Shown here piece by piece: positions 1 to 8,801 of a stretch of DNA of 64,000 bases. Location of the stretch: assembly GCF_000378625.1 (NCBI RefSeq), contig NZ_KB905167.1, forward strand, positions 246,134 to 310,133. Direction: 5' to 3'. The translations under genes were made by a program, and so were the position numbers. This DNA comes from Colwellia piezophila ATCC BAA-637 (GTDB lineage Bacteria; Pseudomonadota; Gammaproteobacteria; Enterobacterales; Alteromonadaceae). The notes below the pieces were generated by a model. It was not told where the DNA came from, did no database searches, and saw only the letters and a program-made list of their open reading frames with translations. How positions within the stretch are numbered: position 1 is the stretch's first letter; every line of letters begins with the position of its first letter.

Positions 1-105
1 CTTTATTGAAATAGTGTCGTTCGATTAAAAATTTTCAGCAATGAGTGCCATTAATACAGGCTTTCTGGCATGATAAAGCCAGATTTAAGTAACTGTTAAT
101 TGTTT

Positions 106-726
106 ATGCCTTCAAGTAAAACTGTATTGGTCGCCGCAATGAGTGTTTTAATGCTTGCTAGTTGTGCAACTCCCCCTCCGAAAAACCCTGAGAATATTTG
201 TGAGATATTTCGAGAACATCGTGATTGGTACTTTGCTGCCAAAGATGTCCGTGAGCGCTGGGGAGTCCCTATTCATGTACCGATGAGTATGATGTATCAA
301 GAGAGCTCTTTTCGTCACGATGCTATTCCACCAATGGATTACCTCTTTGGTTTTATACCTTGGGGTAGGGTGAGTAGTGCCTATGGTTACGCTCAGGCTA
401 AAACCATGACTTGGAAAGACTACGTTAGGGAAACAGGTAACTCAGGTGCTGATCGCGATGATTTTGAAGACGCTATCGACTTTATGGGCTGGTTTATTTT
501 TAAAACCCAAAAAGTGAATGGTGTTTCTAAGTGGGACGCCTATAGCCAGTACTTAAACTACCATGAAGGTTGGGGTGGTTTTAAGAATAAAAGTTACAAG
601 AAGAAGCCGTGGCTAGTGAAAGTTTCGCGTAAAGTTGATAACCGTGCACGACGTTACAGTAGCCAGCTAAAAAGCTGTGAAGAAGACCTCAATCATGGTT
701 GGCTATGGCGATTATTCTTTGAGTGA
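106..726 (+). CDS. SLT-like (lytic transglycosylase fold) lipoprotein
   Basis: A 206-residue predicted lipoprotein. The N-terminus is a short signal peptide ending in the lipobox LASC (Cys20), so it should be acylated and membrane anchored. The segment MMYQESSFRHDA (about residues 65-76) resembles the catalytic ES motif of soluble lytic transglycosylases, and YGYAQAK (about 94-100) resembles the downstream GLMQ-type motif. A role in cutting or binding peptidoglycan is likely but inferred. The ATG at 106 is preferred over an in-frame TTG at 100; neither has a strong Shine-Dalgarno sequence. It stands alone on the plus strand, converging on yfjD. Confidence 0.75.
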   Translation: MPSSKTVLVAAMSVLMLASCATPPPKNPENICEIFREHRDWYFAAKDVRERWGVPIHVPMSMMYQESSFRHDAIPPMDYLFGFIPWGRVSSAYGYAQAKTMTWKDYVRETGNSGADRDDFEDAIDFMGWFIFKTQKVNGVSKWDAYSQYLNYHEGWGGFKNKSYKKKPWLVKVSRKVDNRARRYSSQLKSCEEDLNHGWLWRLFFE

Positions 727-1062
727 AACAGTTACAGGCATAAAAACAATAATGGCAAATTCTATCCGGTAAATAAATGTAATTAATAATTTCTTCATCC
801 GCATAAAGCCTGCCATATTGTTCTTTTTAAAATAAAAAATTGTTTAGCCTAGCTGTGGTGACTGCTGCAGTAATAGCTAGCCTTTTCATCACCAAACAGA
901 AAAAAAAAGACGGTGATATTGTTAAATAGTTGTTGAAATAACTAAAGGCTGCTACTGATAGGGTTGGCAAATGTTATCCACAGAAATTGTGGAAAGCTTA
1001 ATAAGGATATTCGAAAGCTTAACTCTGTGGATAACTTTGTGATTAACTTTGTAACTGTTTAA
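727..1062. other. Intergenic region between convergent genes
   Basis: This stretch separates two convergent genes. I see no gene in it. Its notable content is an inverted pair of DnaA-box-like sequences near the yfjD end, listed separately. The rest is AT-rich, with one A-run near 900-909. Confidence 0.6.
973..1035. repeat. Inverted repeat carrying two perfect DnaA boxes
   Basis: GTTATCCACAG (973-983) and CTGTGGATAAC (1025-1035) form a perfect 11-bp inverted repeat with a 41-bp spacer. Each arm contains the consensus DnaA box TTATCCACA, in opposite orientation. A direct repeat GAAAGCTTAA lies between the arms. There is no T-run, so a simple intrinsic terminator is less likely than a DnaA-binding or structural role, although the site does lie between two convergent genes. 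Confidence 0.6.
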
Positions 1063-2367
1063 TTATTCGTCTTCTGGGTTATTATTAATATAATACTCGG
1101 GCATCACCCGCACCGTTTTAATCATATTGTCTGCAACATCAATGATCTCGATAGGGTAGCCGGCAACACGAAGACTAATGTTATTGTGCGGAATCACTTC
1201 TAAGTACTCTATTATCAAGCCGTTTAACGTCTTAGGGCCATCTGTGGGTAATTTCCATGACATTTCTTTATTAATATCACGAATACTGGCGCTACCATCG
1301 ACTAAGTAGCTGCCATCAGGCTGCAGATTAACTTCATCACGGGTTGTTGGCGTCATGGTTGTGGTAAAATCACCAACAATTTCTTCAAGAATATCTTCTA
1401 AAGTGACTAAGCCTTGAATATCACCATATTCATCAACCACTAATCCTAAACGTTCTTTAGCATGTTGAAACTTAAGCAGTTGAATATTAAGAGGTGTACC
1501 TTCTGGAACAAAGTACAGTTCACGCACAGCTCGCAGCAATGTTGCTTTAGTAAATTGCTTTTTCGATAACAGTTTTAGTGCATCCCTTGCATGAATGTAA
1601 CCAACAACATCATCAATGCTATCGCGGTAAAGCAGCACGCGTGTGTGATTCGCTTGGGTGAGTTGCTTTTGAATTTTGCTCCAATCATCATTAACATCTA
1701 TGCCTACTAAATCACTGCGAGGTATCATGATATCTTCAACGACGACTTTCTCTAAGTCTAAGATACCGACGAGCATATCTTGATCGCGTGGATGTAACAA
1801 AGCGCCGGATTCATTTACTACGGTTCTTAATTCTTCACTGCTAAGGCTATGTTGCTCCCTTTGTTCGGCATTAATACCTAAAAGCATTAAGATGCCATTG
1901 GTTATCCAGTTAACGGTAACTACAAAAGGCAACATGACTTTTAATAACAGTGATAAAAGAATTGAACTAGGAAAGGCTATTTTCTCTGGGTATAAGGCTG
2001 CCAGGGTTTTCGGGGTAACTTCAGCAAAAATAAGGATGACTAGGGTTAATATAATGGTGGCAGTTAATACCCCCACATCTGCTGAGATGCCCATCTCGTT
2101 AGAAATACGCAAAGCAATGATAGTAGCAATTGCAGAAGCTGCAATATTAACGAGGTTATTACCAATAAGGATTAAACCAATAAGACGGTCTGGTCGACTA
2201 AGCAACTTGCTTACCCGCATAGCGCCCTTATGTTTTTGCTTTTCAAGGTGGCGTAAGCGATAACGATTGAGTGACATCATGCCTGTTTCAGAGCTTGAGA
2301 AATAGGCGGAAATAAAGATTAAGATGCCAAGAGTGGTAAAGAGCATCTGGGTGGATATACTGTCCAA
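1063..2367 (-). CDS. yfjD: CNNM/CorC-HlyC family membrane protein (YfjD/CorB-like)
   Basis: A 434-residue protein with the usual CNNM order: an N-terminal DUF21 membrane domain with about four hydrophobic segments (residues 5-160), a CBS-domain pair (about 205-335) with VVEDIMIPRSDL opening the first and VDEYGDIQGLVTLEDILEEI in the second, and a C-terminal CorC_HlyC domain. Relatives are linked to magnesium and cobalt efflux or resistance; transport here is inferred from the family. The start is a TTG preceded by AGGAAA; the first internal ATG (2346) lacks a ribosome site. It lies next to ypjD and ffh, as in Escherichia coli. Confidence 0.9.
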   Translation of the reverse strand: MDSISTQMLFTTLGILIFISAYFSSSETGMMSLNRYRLRHLEKQKHKGAMRVSKLLSRPDRLIGLILIGNNLVNIAASAIATIIALRISNEMGISADVGVLTATIILTLVILIFAEVTPKTLAALYPEKIAFPSSILLSLLLKVMLPFVVTVNWITNGILMLLGINAEQREQHSLSSEELRTVVNESGALLHPRDQDMLVGILDLEKVVVEDIMIPRSDLVGIDVNDDWSKIQKQLTQANHTRVLLYRDSIDDVVGYIHARDALKLLSKKQFTKATLLRAVRELYFVPEGTPLNIQLLKFQHAKERLGLVVDEYGDIQGLVTLEDILEEIVGDFTTTMTPTTRDEVNLQPDGSYLVDGSASIRDINKEMSWKLPTDGPKTLNGLIIEYLEVIPHNNISLRVAGYPIEIIDVADNMIKTVRVMPEYYINNNPEDE

Positions 2368-2515
2368 GAAAGGATTTCCTTTATTTAAAAAAAAGAGTTT
2401 AAAGTTAGAGTTTAAAGTAAAAGTCTAAAGTAAAATTTAACACTAAAATAATTAAATAACACCGCTGAGCTATAGTGGTGTTATGGCGACAATAACAGGC
2501 TTGTTTAGCCGTTAT

Positions 2516-3313
2516 TTATAAAATGAATTCTTTAACCAAGCGACTGCCAAAATAGGCAAGGGTAAGTAAGCCACTAGCACTGACCATTAACACTAAAACT
2601 CGATGGCCGCGCCAACCCCGGCCAAAATGTCCCAAAAGAATCAGGCTGTAAATAATAAAGGCGAGTAATGACAGTACCGTTTTATGAGCGTTCTCCTTAG
2701 CGAGAAAACCCTCTAAAAAAGCAAAGCCGATGACTTCACTAATAAATAAGATTAACGTCCCTACGGCTAAAATCTTGAAAAGCTGCTTTTCCACTTGCAT
2801 AAGTGGTGGTAAATGAGCGACCGCAGTTAGGTTTTTGCTTTTAAGCTTAAAGTTAATATAAGTGACTTGAAAGGCAAATAATGTCGCAATAATTAATACG
2901 CAATAAGCTATTAGAGCAAAACTGATATGACTTAATAGCACAACTTTCTCAATCACTAGCGGGATTGAATCAACAGGGGGAAGAAATATCATAACCAACT
3001 GCCATAAACCGGTGAAGCCATAGACAACAGGGAGTAATAAATTGACTTTAAAGCGTAAAGCGACCGATGTGACTACCAAGGTGATTACTAAGCTGACTAA
3101 GGAAATTACATTGGGTAAATTAAAGTTTATTTTGTCTTGAGAGAAGAATAGTACAGCATCATTAAAACCGTGCACTATCATAGCCGCGGTAGCTAAACTT
3201 AATACTAAGGTGATATTCGGCCCTTTAGGATGAAACAACCGTGTGACGATTGCCAATGTAGCAAGTATATAAAGCAAAAAAGATAAACTTGAACCTAATA
3301 CCAAAAAATCCAC
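2516..3313 (-). CDS. ypjD: Inner-membrane protein YpjD, CcsA/HemX-like
   Basis: A 265-residue, very hydrophobic protein with about eight predicted membrane segments. It matches the cytochrome c assembly (CcsA/HemX) superfamily in length and pattern, with conserved histidines at HGFNDAVLF near residue 49 and HISFALIAYC near 130. E. coli YpjD has the same place, divergent from ffh and next to yfjD. The exact function is unsettled; haem handling or cytochrome assembly is a family-based guess. The GTG start follows the ribosome site AGGGGA. The 148 bases between this gene and yfjD suggest possible co-transcription. Confidence 0.85.
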   Translation of the reverse strand: MDFLVLGSSLSFLLYILATLAIVTRLFHPKGPNITLVLSLATAAMIVHGFNDAVLFFSQDKINFNLPNVISLVSLVITLVVTSVALRFKVNLLLPVVYGFTGLWQLVMIFLPPVDSIPLVIEKVVLLSHISFALIAYCVLIIATLFAFQVTYINFKLKSKNLTAVAHLPPLMQVEKQLFKILAVGTLILFISEVIGFAFLEGFLAKENAHKTVLSLLAFIIYSLILLGHFGRGWRGHRVLVLMVSASGLLTLAYFGSRLVKEFIL

Positions 3314-3677
3314 TAAAATCCCCTAAAACAGCTGACAGTATCGATTAAAAACTGATTCTATCAGATAAACACTTCAGCGCCATGTGATTAGCACAAAGTA
3401 TTGACTTAAATTAAGGGAAACCAAGCGCCGTTGTTTTCACCAAGGCTAAAGTTTTCTGATAGGTAGCAAGAATAACTGTGTTTTTCAGTACCCAATGATG
3501 GTGAAAGGATTAAATAAATTTAGTTCGATTATACGATGATTTTCATAGGTGATAGGCCATCACAGTGAATAATATAACGTCAAAATGTTACACGATATTT
3601 TATGCTGTCGCATATTTTCGATATTTGGGTATAATAGCAGCATTAACCTTATCAATATTTCGCTGTTAGAGTATTCC
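3314..3677. promoter_or_regulatory. Divergent ypjD-ffh promoter region
   Basis: The only clear promoter element is TATAAT at 3630-3635, placed for ffh with a leader of about 36 bases; no good -35 is visible at the usual distance. A small palindrome, GTGAT-aggcc-ATCAC, lies near 3549-3563. I see nothing else in this stretch. Confidence 0.5.
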
Positions 3678-5063
3678 ATGTTTGACAATCTTTCCGAACG
3701 CTTAAGCAAAACGCTTAAAAATATAAGTGGCCGCGGCCGTTTAACCGAAGACAATATCAAAGAAACCTTACGCGAAGTGCGTATGGCCTTACTTGAAGCA
3801 GATGTCGCCTTACCTGTTATTCGTGAATTTGTTGCCAAAGTAAAAGAGCAGGCAGTGGGTACAGATGTTTCTAAAAGCCTCACCCCAGGCCAAGTTTTTG
3901 TCAAAATAGTACAAAAAGAACTTGAATCAGCCATGGGTGACGTTAACGAAACCCTTGATTTAAAAGCCGCGCCACCAGCCGTTATTTTAATGGCAGGCCT
4001 ACAAGGTGCAGGTAAAACAACTTCAGTAGCCAAGTTAGCCAAATTTTTAACCGAGCGTGAAAAGAAAAAAGTATTGGTTGTTAGTGTCGATGTTTATCGT
4101 CCTGCGGCGATTAAACAACTTGAGACTTTAGCGAATGAAATTAATGTTGGCTTCTTTCCAAGTGATATTAAACAAAAGCCAATTGATATTGCAACGGCTG
4201 CTATTGATCACGCTAAGAAAAACTTTTTCGATGTCTTAATTGTAGATACCGCCGGCCGTTTACATGTCGATGAAGGCATGATGGCCGAAATCCAGCAACT
4301 TCATAGCGCTATTAATCCGGTAGAAACTCTTTTTACTGTCGATGCTATGACGGGGCAGGATGCGGCGAATACGGCTAAAGCCTTTAATGATGCCTTGCCA
4401 CTGACAGGTATAATCTTAACGAAAACCGATGGTGACGCTCGTGGCGGTGCTGCTTTATCAATTCGCCATATCACCGGCAAGCCTATTAAATTTATGGGTG
4501 TTGGTGAAAAAATTGAAGCCTTAGAGCCATTCCACCCAGATCGAATTGCCTCACGTATCTTAGGCATGGGTGATGTACTCTCACTTGTTGAAGAAATTGA
4601 ACAAAAAATTGATAAAAAACAAGCCGAGAAATTAGCGAAGAAAGTTAAAAGTGGTAAAGGTTTTAGCTTAGAAGATTTCCGTGACCAACTTGTCCAGATG
4701 AAAAGTATGGGCGGCATGATGGGTATAATGGATAAGCTGCCGGGCATGGGTAACATGTCTGATAAAATCAAAGATCAAATGGGTGATAAAATCACCGTGC
4801 AAATGGAAGCTATCATTAATTCTATGACACCCGGTGAACGCGAACGTCCTGATATTATTAAAGGATCACGCAAACGTCGTATTGCAGCTGGCTCAGGTAC
4901 TCAAATCCAAGATGTAAATAAGCTACTTAAGCAATTTACCCAGATGCAAAAAATGATGAAAAAAATGTCAGGCAAAGGCGGCATGAAAAAAATGATGCGC
5001 GGCATGCAAGGCATGATGCCACCAGGCGGCATGGGTGGCGGCGGCGGTATGTTCGGTCGTTAA
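3678..5063 (+). CDS. ffh: Signal recognition particle protein Ffh
   Basis: A 461-residue SRP54 homologue, the GTPase that binds signal sequences with 4.5S RNA and delivers ribosomes to FtsY at the inner membrane. It has an N domain (1-85), a G domain with GLQGAGKTT (P-loop), DTAGR and TKTDGDARGG, and a methionine-rich M domain from about residue 300 that includes SGKGGMKKMMRGMQGM and ends MFGR. The ATG at 3678 gives the standard MFDNLSERL start; in-frame upstream codons are leader. An intrinsic terminator follows. The last codons and this terminator recur about 185 bases downstream. Confidence 0.98.
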   Translation: MFDNLSERLSKTLKNISGRGRLTEDNIKETLREVRMALLEADVALPVIREFVAKVKEQAVGTDVSKSLTPGQVFVKIVQKELESAMGDVNETLDLKAAPPAVILMAGLQGAGKTTSVAKLAKFLTEREKKKVLVVSVDVYRPAAIKQLETLANEINVGFFPSDIKQKPIDIATAAIDHAKKNFFDVLIVDTAGRLHVDEGMMAEIQQLHSAINPVETLFTVDAMTGQDAANTAKAFNDALPLTGIILTKTDGDARGGAALSIRHITGKPIKFMGVGEKIEALEPFHPDRIASRILGMGDVLSLVEEIEQKIDKKQAEKLAKKVKSGKGFSLEDFRDQLVQMKSMGGMMGIMDKLPGMGNMSDKIKDQMGDKITVQMEAIINSMTPGERERPDIIKGSRKRRIAAGSGTQIQDVNKLLKQFTQMQKMMKKMSGKGGMKKMMRGMQGMMPPGGMGGGGGMFGR

Positions 5064-5095
5064 ATATCACTATTTTCAAACTCACACTGTTCAAT

Positions 5096-5127
5096 AAAGG
5101 TCGCATTAGCGGCCTTTTTTATTTTTT
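5096..5127 (+). terminator. Intrinsic terminator of ffh (copy 1)
   Basis: AAAGGTCGC and GCGGCCTTT pair around an ATTA loop and are followed by a long T-rich run. The hairpin lies 33 bases after the ffh stop codon. The same hairpin recurs at about 5280-5310. Confidence 0.9.
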
Positions 5128-5202
5128 GCAGGTGAAGTCGGTACTTATGAGACTTAGCTTTTTGGAGAGGCGCATCACACCTCGTATGATGCGCAATACA
5201 GA

Positions 5203-5310
5203 CCTAGGGGCATTGGTATGGGCGGTGGCGGTATGTTCGGTCGATAACTACCACTGTATTCAAACTCACACTGTTCAATAAAGGTCGCATTAGCGGCCTT
5301 TTTTATTTTT
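5203..5310 (+). repeat. Duplicated 3' end of ffh with second terminator
   Basis: This segment repeats about the last 35 bases of ffh, its stop codon and the following terminator (original about 5023-5127). Read in the ffh frame it ends GMGGGGMFGR and a stop, like Ffh. It differs from the original by scattered substitutions, so it is a diverged copy. About 75 bases of unrelated sequence separate the two. It is either a relic of a second ffh copy or a tandem duplication, and it now gives tandem terminators. Confidence 0.85.
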
Positions 5311-5387
5311 ATCTTATGAGGGAGGCACATGCCTTTGTATTACATTTGTTACTTTAAGTCGATGTTGGTAACAATAACTCACATCTT

Positions 5388-5406
5388 TATGAGATTTATT
5401 CGCATT
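5388..5406 (+). promoter_or_regulatory. Fur-box-like palindrome
   Basis: TATGAGATTTATTCGCATT is a partial palindrome that matches 15 of 18 informative positions of the Fur-type pattern AATGAGAATnATTCTCATT. It lies about 135 bases upstream of the first gene of the imelysin/TonB-receptor group, as expected for iron repression. Binding is inferred only. The rest of the 5311-5539 intergenic stretch shows no clear gene. Confidence 0.45.
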
Positions 5407-5539
5407 CGTGTTTAAAGTTGTGTACTATGTTGGCAATTAAAATAATACAAAATAGCTCTAGCCTACATAATATATTATCTCTTTGTTTAGTCGTTGAGGT
5501 AACAATGTAAGGCAATAATGAGCACTATTGGAGTAATAG

Positions 5540-7342
5540 ATGAAATTTCAAAGAAAAGCACTAGCAATTGCCGTAATGGTAGCTATATCAACATTAACTG
5601 CTTGTGGTTCAAGTAGTAGTGATCCAGAGCCTGAGGTTGTTAATACTGCACCAACAGATATTTCATTATCAAGTAATAGTTTCGATGAAAATGCAAAAGG
5701 CATTGTGATAGGTACGCTAACAGCAACGGATGCTGATGCAAATGATACTTTTACTTTTGGTACCTCCATTAGCAGTAATAGTATTATGGTGACAAACGGA
5801 AATCAGCTAAGTGTCGGTGCAGACTTTATGTTTGATTATGAACAAACTAAGTCAGTGACATTAGACATTATTGTAACGGATAGCGCTGGCGCGAGTTTCA
5901 CTAAAGAATTCACCTTGAATGTAAATGACTTACTTGATTATTACGGCTTTATGAGCAAAGTAGGCGATGTTAATAATTCAAGCGTATCTTACGGCGGTCA
6001 ATCTGCGCGTCATGCATTAATTGCTGAGCTTAAGCATTACATTGGTAAGGGTGGTTTAGAAGCTGATTTAGTGAGTAGAAAGTTAACTTCGAAAGCAGAT
6101 GTTATTACAAAACTAAATACTTATTTTGATGGTCAGAGCTCAGACTGGGAAGACGGTGCTTTCCCAATAACTTTCACTGAAGCCAAGCAAAAAACCTTTA
6201 GTGATATTTCATCAAGTCTAAAAACTTTAAAAGGTAAAGTTGCAGGTAATGATGCTGGTGGCCAACATAAGTTATGGAATGATGGTGACTTTGCTGGCTG
6301 GGGCGTCAAAGGTTCAATTACCCCAACAGGCTTAATTGAAAGTTTCTTCGATCAGCTAGCTGATAATGCTATAGCTGTTTTTAATAACGAGGAGCACAAC
6401 GACCCTATTACCAATAAAGAAATTCCATTCTATGTGACTCAAACTGGTACTGATTTAAATCAGCTAATCCAAAAATTCTTGTTAATGTCTATTACTTATT
6501 CCCAAGCGACAGATGACTATTTAGATGAAAATAAAGGTCTAGCTGCAGATAACATAACTGGCGATAAGGATGGTACTAAAGATTACACTTCGTTAGAGCA
6601 CCAATTTGATGAAGGTTTTGGTTATTTTGGCGCAGCTCGTGATTACTTAGCGTATAACGATAATGAAATCTCAGGTAAAGTTTCCTCTGCAGAAGACGGT
6701 CGTGAAGATTGGAATGGTCAACACGATACTGATGGTCAAGATGGTATCGACTTAACTAGCGAGTTTAACTTTGGAAACTCTGTAAATGCCGCTAAACGAG
6801 ATCGTGGTTCAAAACTATTACCTGATGGCAGTGCAAACCCGGCAGCAACGGATTACACCAAACAAGCGATGGAAGCATTCTTAAATGGTCGTAAACTAAT
6901 TAATGATAGAGCAGGCTTTGACTTAACTGACGCTGAAATGCTTGAATTAGTTGGATACCGCGATACTGCTGTTGATGCTTGGGAGCGTGCTGTTGTTGCA
7001 ACAGTTATTCATTACATAAATGATTTACGTAGTGATTTAGAGCCCCTTGAAACAGCTACAGGTGAGTTTGATTTTGTAACAGCTGCTAAGCACTTCTCTG
7101 AGCTTAAAGGTTTTGCTTTAGGTTTACAATTTAACCCTTATTCTCCAATTTCTGGTGAAGCAGAAACAAAATTTGTTGCTGAAGGTAATGAAGCTAAGTT
7201 TGTTACATTACATAAATTATTAAAAGATGCACCTGTATTAGATGCTGCGAATGTTGCAGCCTATCGCACAGACCTAGCTTCAGCTAGTGAGTTATTACGA
7301 ATTGCATACAACTTTGACGCTGATAACGTTGCTAATTGGTAA
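5540..7342 (+). CDS. DUF4856 lipoprotein with N-terminal cadherin-like domain
   Basis: A 600-residue predicted lipoprotein: signal peptide with lipobox LTAC (Cys22), a serine-rich linker, a cadherin-like/dystroglycan-type repeat (about 37-125, opening NTAPTDISLSSNSFDENAKG), then a long DUF4856-type region. DUF4856 proteins are found next to imelysins and TonB receptors and are thought to be surface or periplasmic parts of iron acquisition; the biochemical role is unknown. The ribosome site is GGAG, seven bases before the ATG. It heads the group and is followed by a strong hairpin, so downstream genes may be expressed at a lower level. Confidence 0.8.
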   Translation: MKFQRKALAIAVMVAISTLTACGSSSSDPEPEVVNTAPTDISLSSNSFDENAKGIVIGTLTATDADANDTFTFGTSISSNSIMVTNGNQLSVGADFMFDYEQTKSVTLDIIVTDSAGASFTKEFTLNVNDLLDYYGFMSKVGDVNNSSVSYGGQSARHALIAELKHYIGKGGLEADLVSRKLTSKADVITKLNTYFDGQSSDWEDGAFPITFTEAKQKTFSDISSSLKTLKGKVAGNDAGGQHKLWNDGDFAGWGVKGSITPTGLIESFFDQLADNAIAVFNNEEHNDPITNKEIPFYVTQTGTDLNQLIQKFLLMSITYSQATDDYLDENKGLAADNITGDKDGTKDYTSLEHQFDEGFGYFGAARDYLAYNDNEISGKVSSAEDGREDWNGQHDTDGQDGIDLTSEFNFGNSVNAAKRDRGSKLLPDGSANPAATDYTKQAMEAFLNGRKLINDRAGFDLTDAEMLELVGYRDTAVDAWERAVVATVIHYINDLRSDLEPLETATGEFDFVTAAKHFSELKGFALGLQFNPYSPISGEAETKFVAEGNEAKFVTLHKLLKDAPVLDAANVAAYRTDLASASELLRIAYNFDADNVANW

Positions 7343-7397
7343 ACGTTTATTGTTAGTCCAGGTCACTAAAACCTAGGGCTAACAAGCTAAAATTTTA

Positions 7398-7434
7398 AAC
7401 AAAGCTTGAACAAATATGTTGTTCGAGCTTTGTT
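7398..7434 (+). terminator. Hairpin between DUF4856 and imelysin genes
   Basis: AACAAAGCTTGAACAA (7398-7413) and TTGTTCGAGCTTTGTT (7419-7434) pair with one mismatch around a five-base loop. The T-run after it is poor (GCGTTT), so it may be a partial terminator or an mRNA-stabilising hairpin that sets the ratio of the two products. Confidence 0.55.
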
Positions 7435-7511
7435 GCGTTTAAAGCCTAGCTAATAAGTAGAACAATATCAGGGCTACTTATTGAAAGATAAAAGTAAAGG
7501 TAACAGAAATC

Positions 7512-8801
7512 ATGAAGTTTATAAGCACACCTTCTTTAAATAAAAAATTATTGCCATTAGTAATAGTCTCAGCCTTGATTTTAAGCGCTTGTGGTGAAGA
7601 AGCCACTAGTACAAGTGGTGATGGTTTTAATAGCGATCAAGACACCAATACCGGTTTTGACCAAGCTAAGTTAATTACTAGCATTGTTGATAAGGTTATC
7701 ACCCCTACTTATCAAGAGTTCTCAACTTTAGCTGCTGCTCAGCAACAAGCTGTTAGTGACTATTGCCAGCAAGAGATTGCATTTGGTAAAAATAATGGCA
7801 GCGAAGTCCTCGTGACAGATGCCAAAGTATTAGCGAAAGAAAGCTGGCGTAATGCCATGAATACTTGGCAACAAGCTGAGATGATGCAATTATCACCACT
7901 TTTAATTGTTGAAGGTGCCTTGCGTGATAGTATCTACTCATGGCCAAAGCAAAACACTTGTAATGTAGACCTTGATGTTACTTACTTTAAGGGCGGCTAT
8001 GTGGATGGTAACGTTGACCATCCTTATAATATTGCTACGCGCCCGGTGACACGTAAAAGTATGGTTGCCTTAGAGTACCTATTATTTAATGATAATTTTG
8101 AGCACACTTGTACTGGTACAAAAAAACCTGAAAGCTGGAACAATCAAACCGAGCAATATCGTAAAATCGCCCGTTGTGAATATGCTGGCGAAGTGGCAAG
8201 TGATATTGAAAACAATGCTAATGAACTATTAACCGCCTGGTTAGGTAGTGATGGACAAAGCGGTTACGCGGCTAAGCTTAAATCAGCCGGAACGGTAGGC
8301 AGTGACTTTGCGAGTGAACATGATGCGGTTAATGAATTAAGTGACGCTATTTTTTACTTAGATAATTTCACCAAAGATGACAAGTTAGCCAAACCACTGG
8401 GTTTATTTGCCAATGAATGTGGTGCACAAGCCTGCCCTGAGTCGGTTGAATCAAAATACGCCAACCACTCCATTGTAAACATCAGAAATAACTTACAAGC
8501 GCTGAAAATGTTTATGCAAGGTAGTTTGACTGCCGGTGAAGCGGATGCGTTAGGTTTTAGTCATTATTTAACCGATGTCGGTGATGAGATAACCGCTGAT
8601 AATATAAATGACCATATAGCCCTGGCGATTGCCGCAACCGATAACTACCAAGCCTCCCTTGCTACAACGTTGACTACAGACCCTGATAAGGTTTTAGCAA
8701 CTCACGGCGAGGTAAAAAATATAACCGATAAACTGAAAAGTGATTTCATCACTAGCCTAGCTTTAGAGTTACCTAAAACTTCAGCTGGAGATAATGACTA
8801 A
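7512..8801 (+). CDS. Imelysin-family (peptidase M75-like) lipoprotein
   Basis: A 429-residue predicted lipoprotein with lipobox LSAC (Cys27). The body is mostly alpha-helical and fits the imelysin/insulin-cleaving-membrane-protease (IrpA-like) family: a first helical half with WQQAEMMQL and the conserved stretch ATRPVTRKSMVALEYLLF (about 177-194), and a related second half. These proteins are iron-regulated periplasmic or surface proteins; iron binding is suspected and proteolysis is doubtful. The stop codon overlaps the TonB receptor start (TAATG), which indicates translational coupling. Confidence 0.85.
   Translation: MKFISTPSLNKKLLPLVIVSALILSACGEEATSTSGDGFNSDQDTNTGFDQAKLITSIVDKVITPTYQEFSTLAAAQQQAVSDYCQQEIAFGKNNGSEVLVTDAKVLAKESWRNAMNTWQQAEMMQLSPLLIVEGALRDSIYSWPKQNTCNVDLDVTYFKGGYVDGNVDHPYNIATRPVTRKSMVALEYLLFNDNFEHTCTGTKKPESWNNQTEQYRKIARCEYAGEVASDIENNANELLTAWLGSDGQSGYAAKLKSAGTVGSDFASEHDAVNELSDAIFYLDNFTKDDKLAKPLGLFANECGAQACPESVESKYANHSIVNIRNNLQALKMFMQGSLTAGEADALGFSHYLTDVGDEITADNINDHIALAIAATDNYQASLATTLTTDPDKVLATHGEVKNITDKLKSDFITSLALELPKTSAGDND

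Noticed and set aside
3585..3677. Upstream in-frame extension of ffh
   Set aside because: It lies within the promoter and leader, contains the TATAAT element and is not conserved in Ffh; ATG 3678 gives the standard N-terminus.
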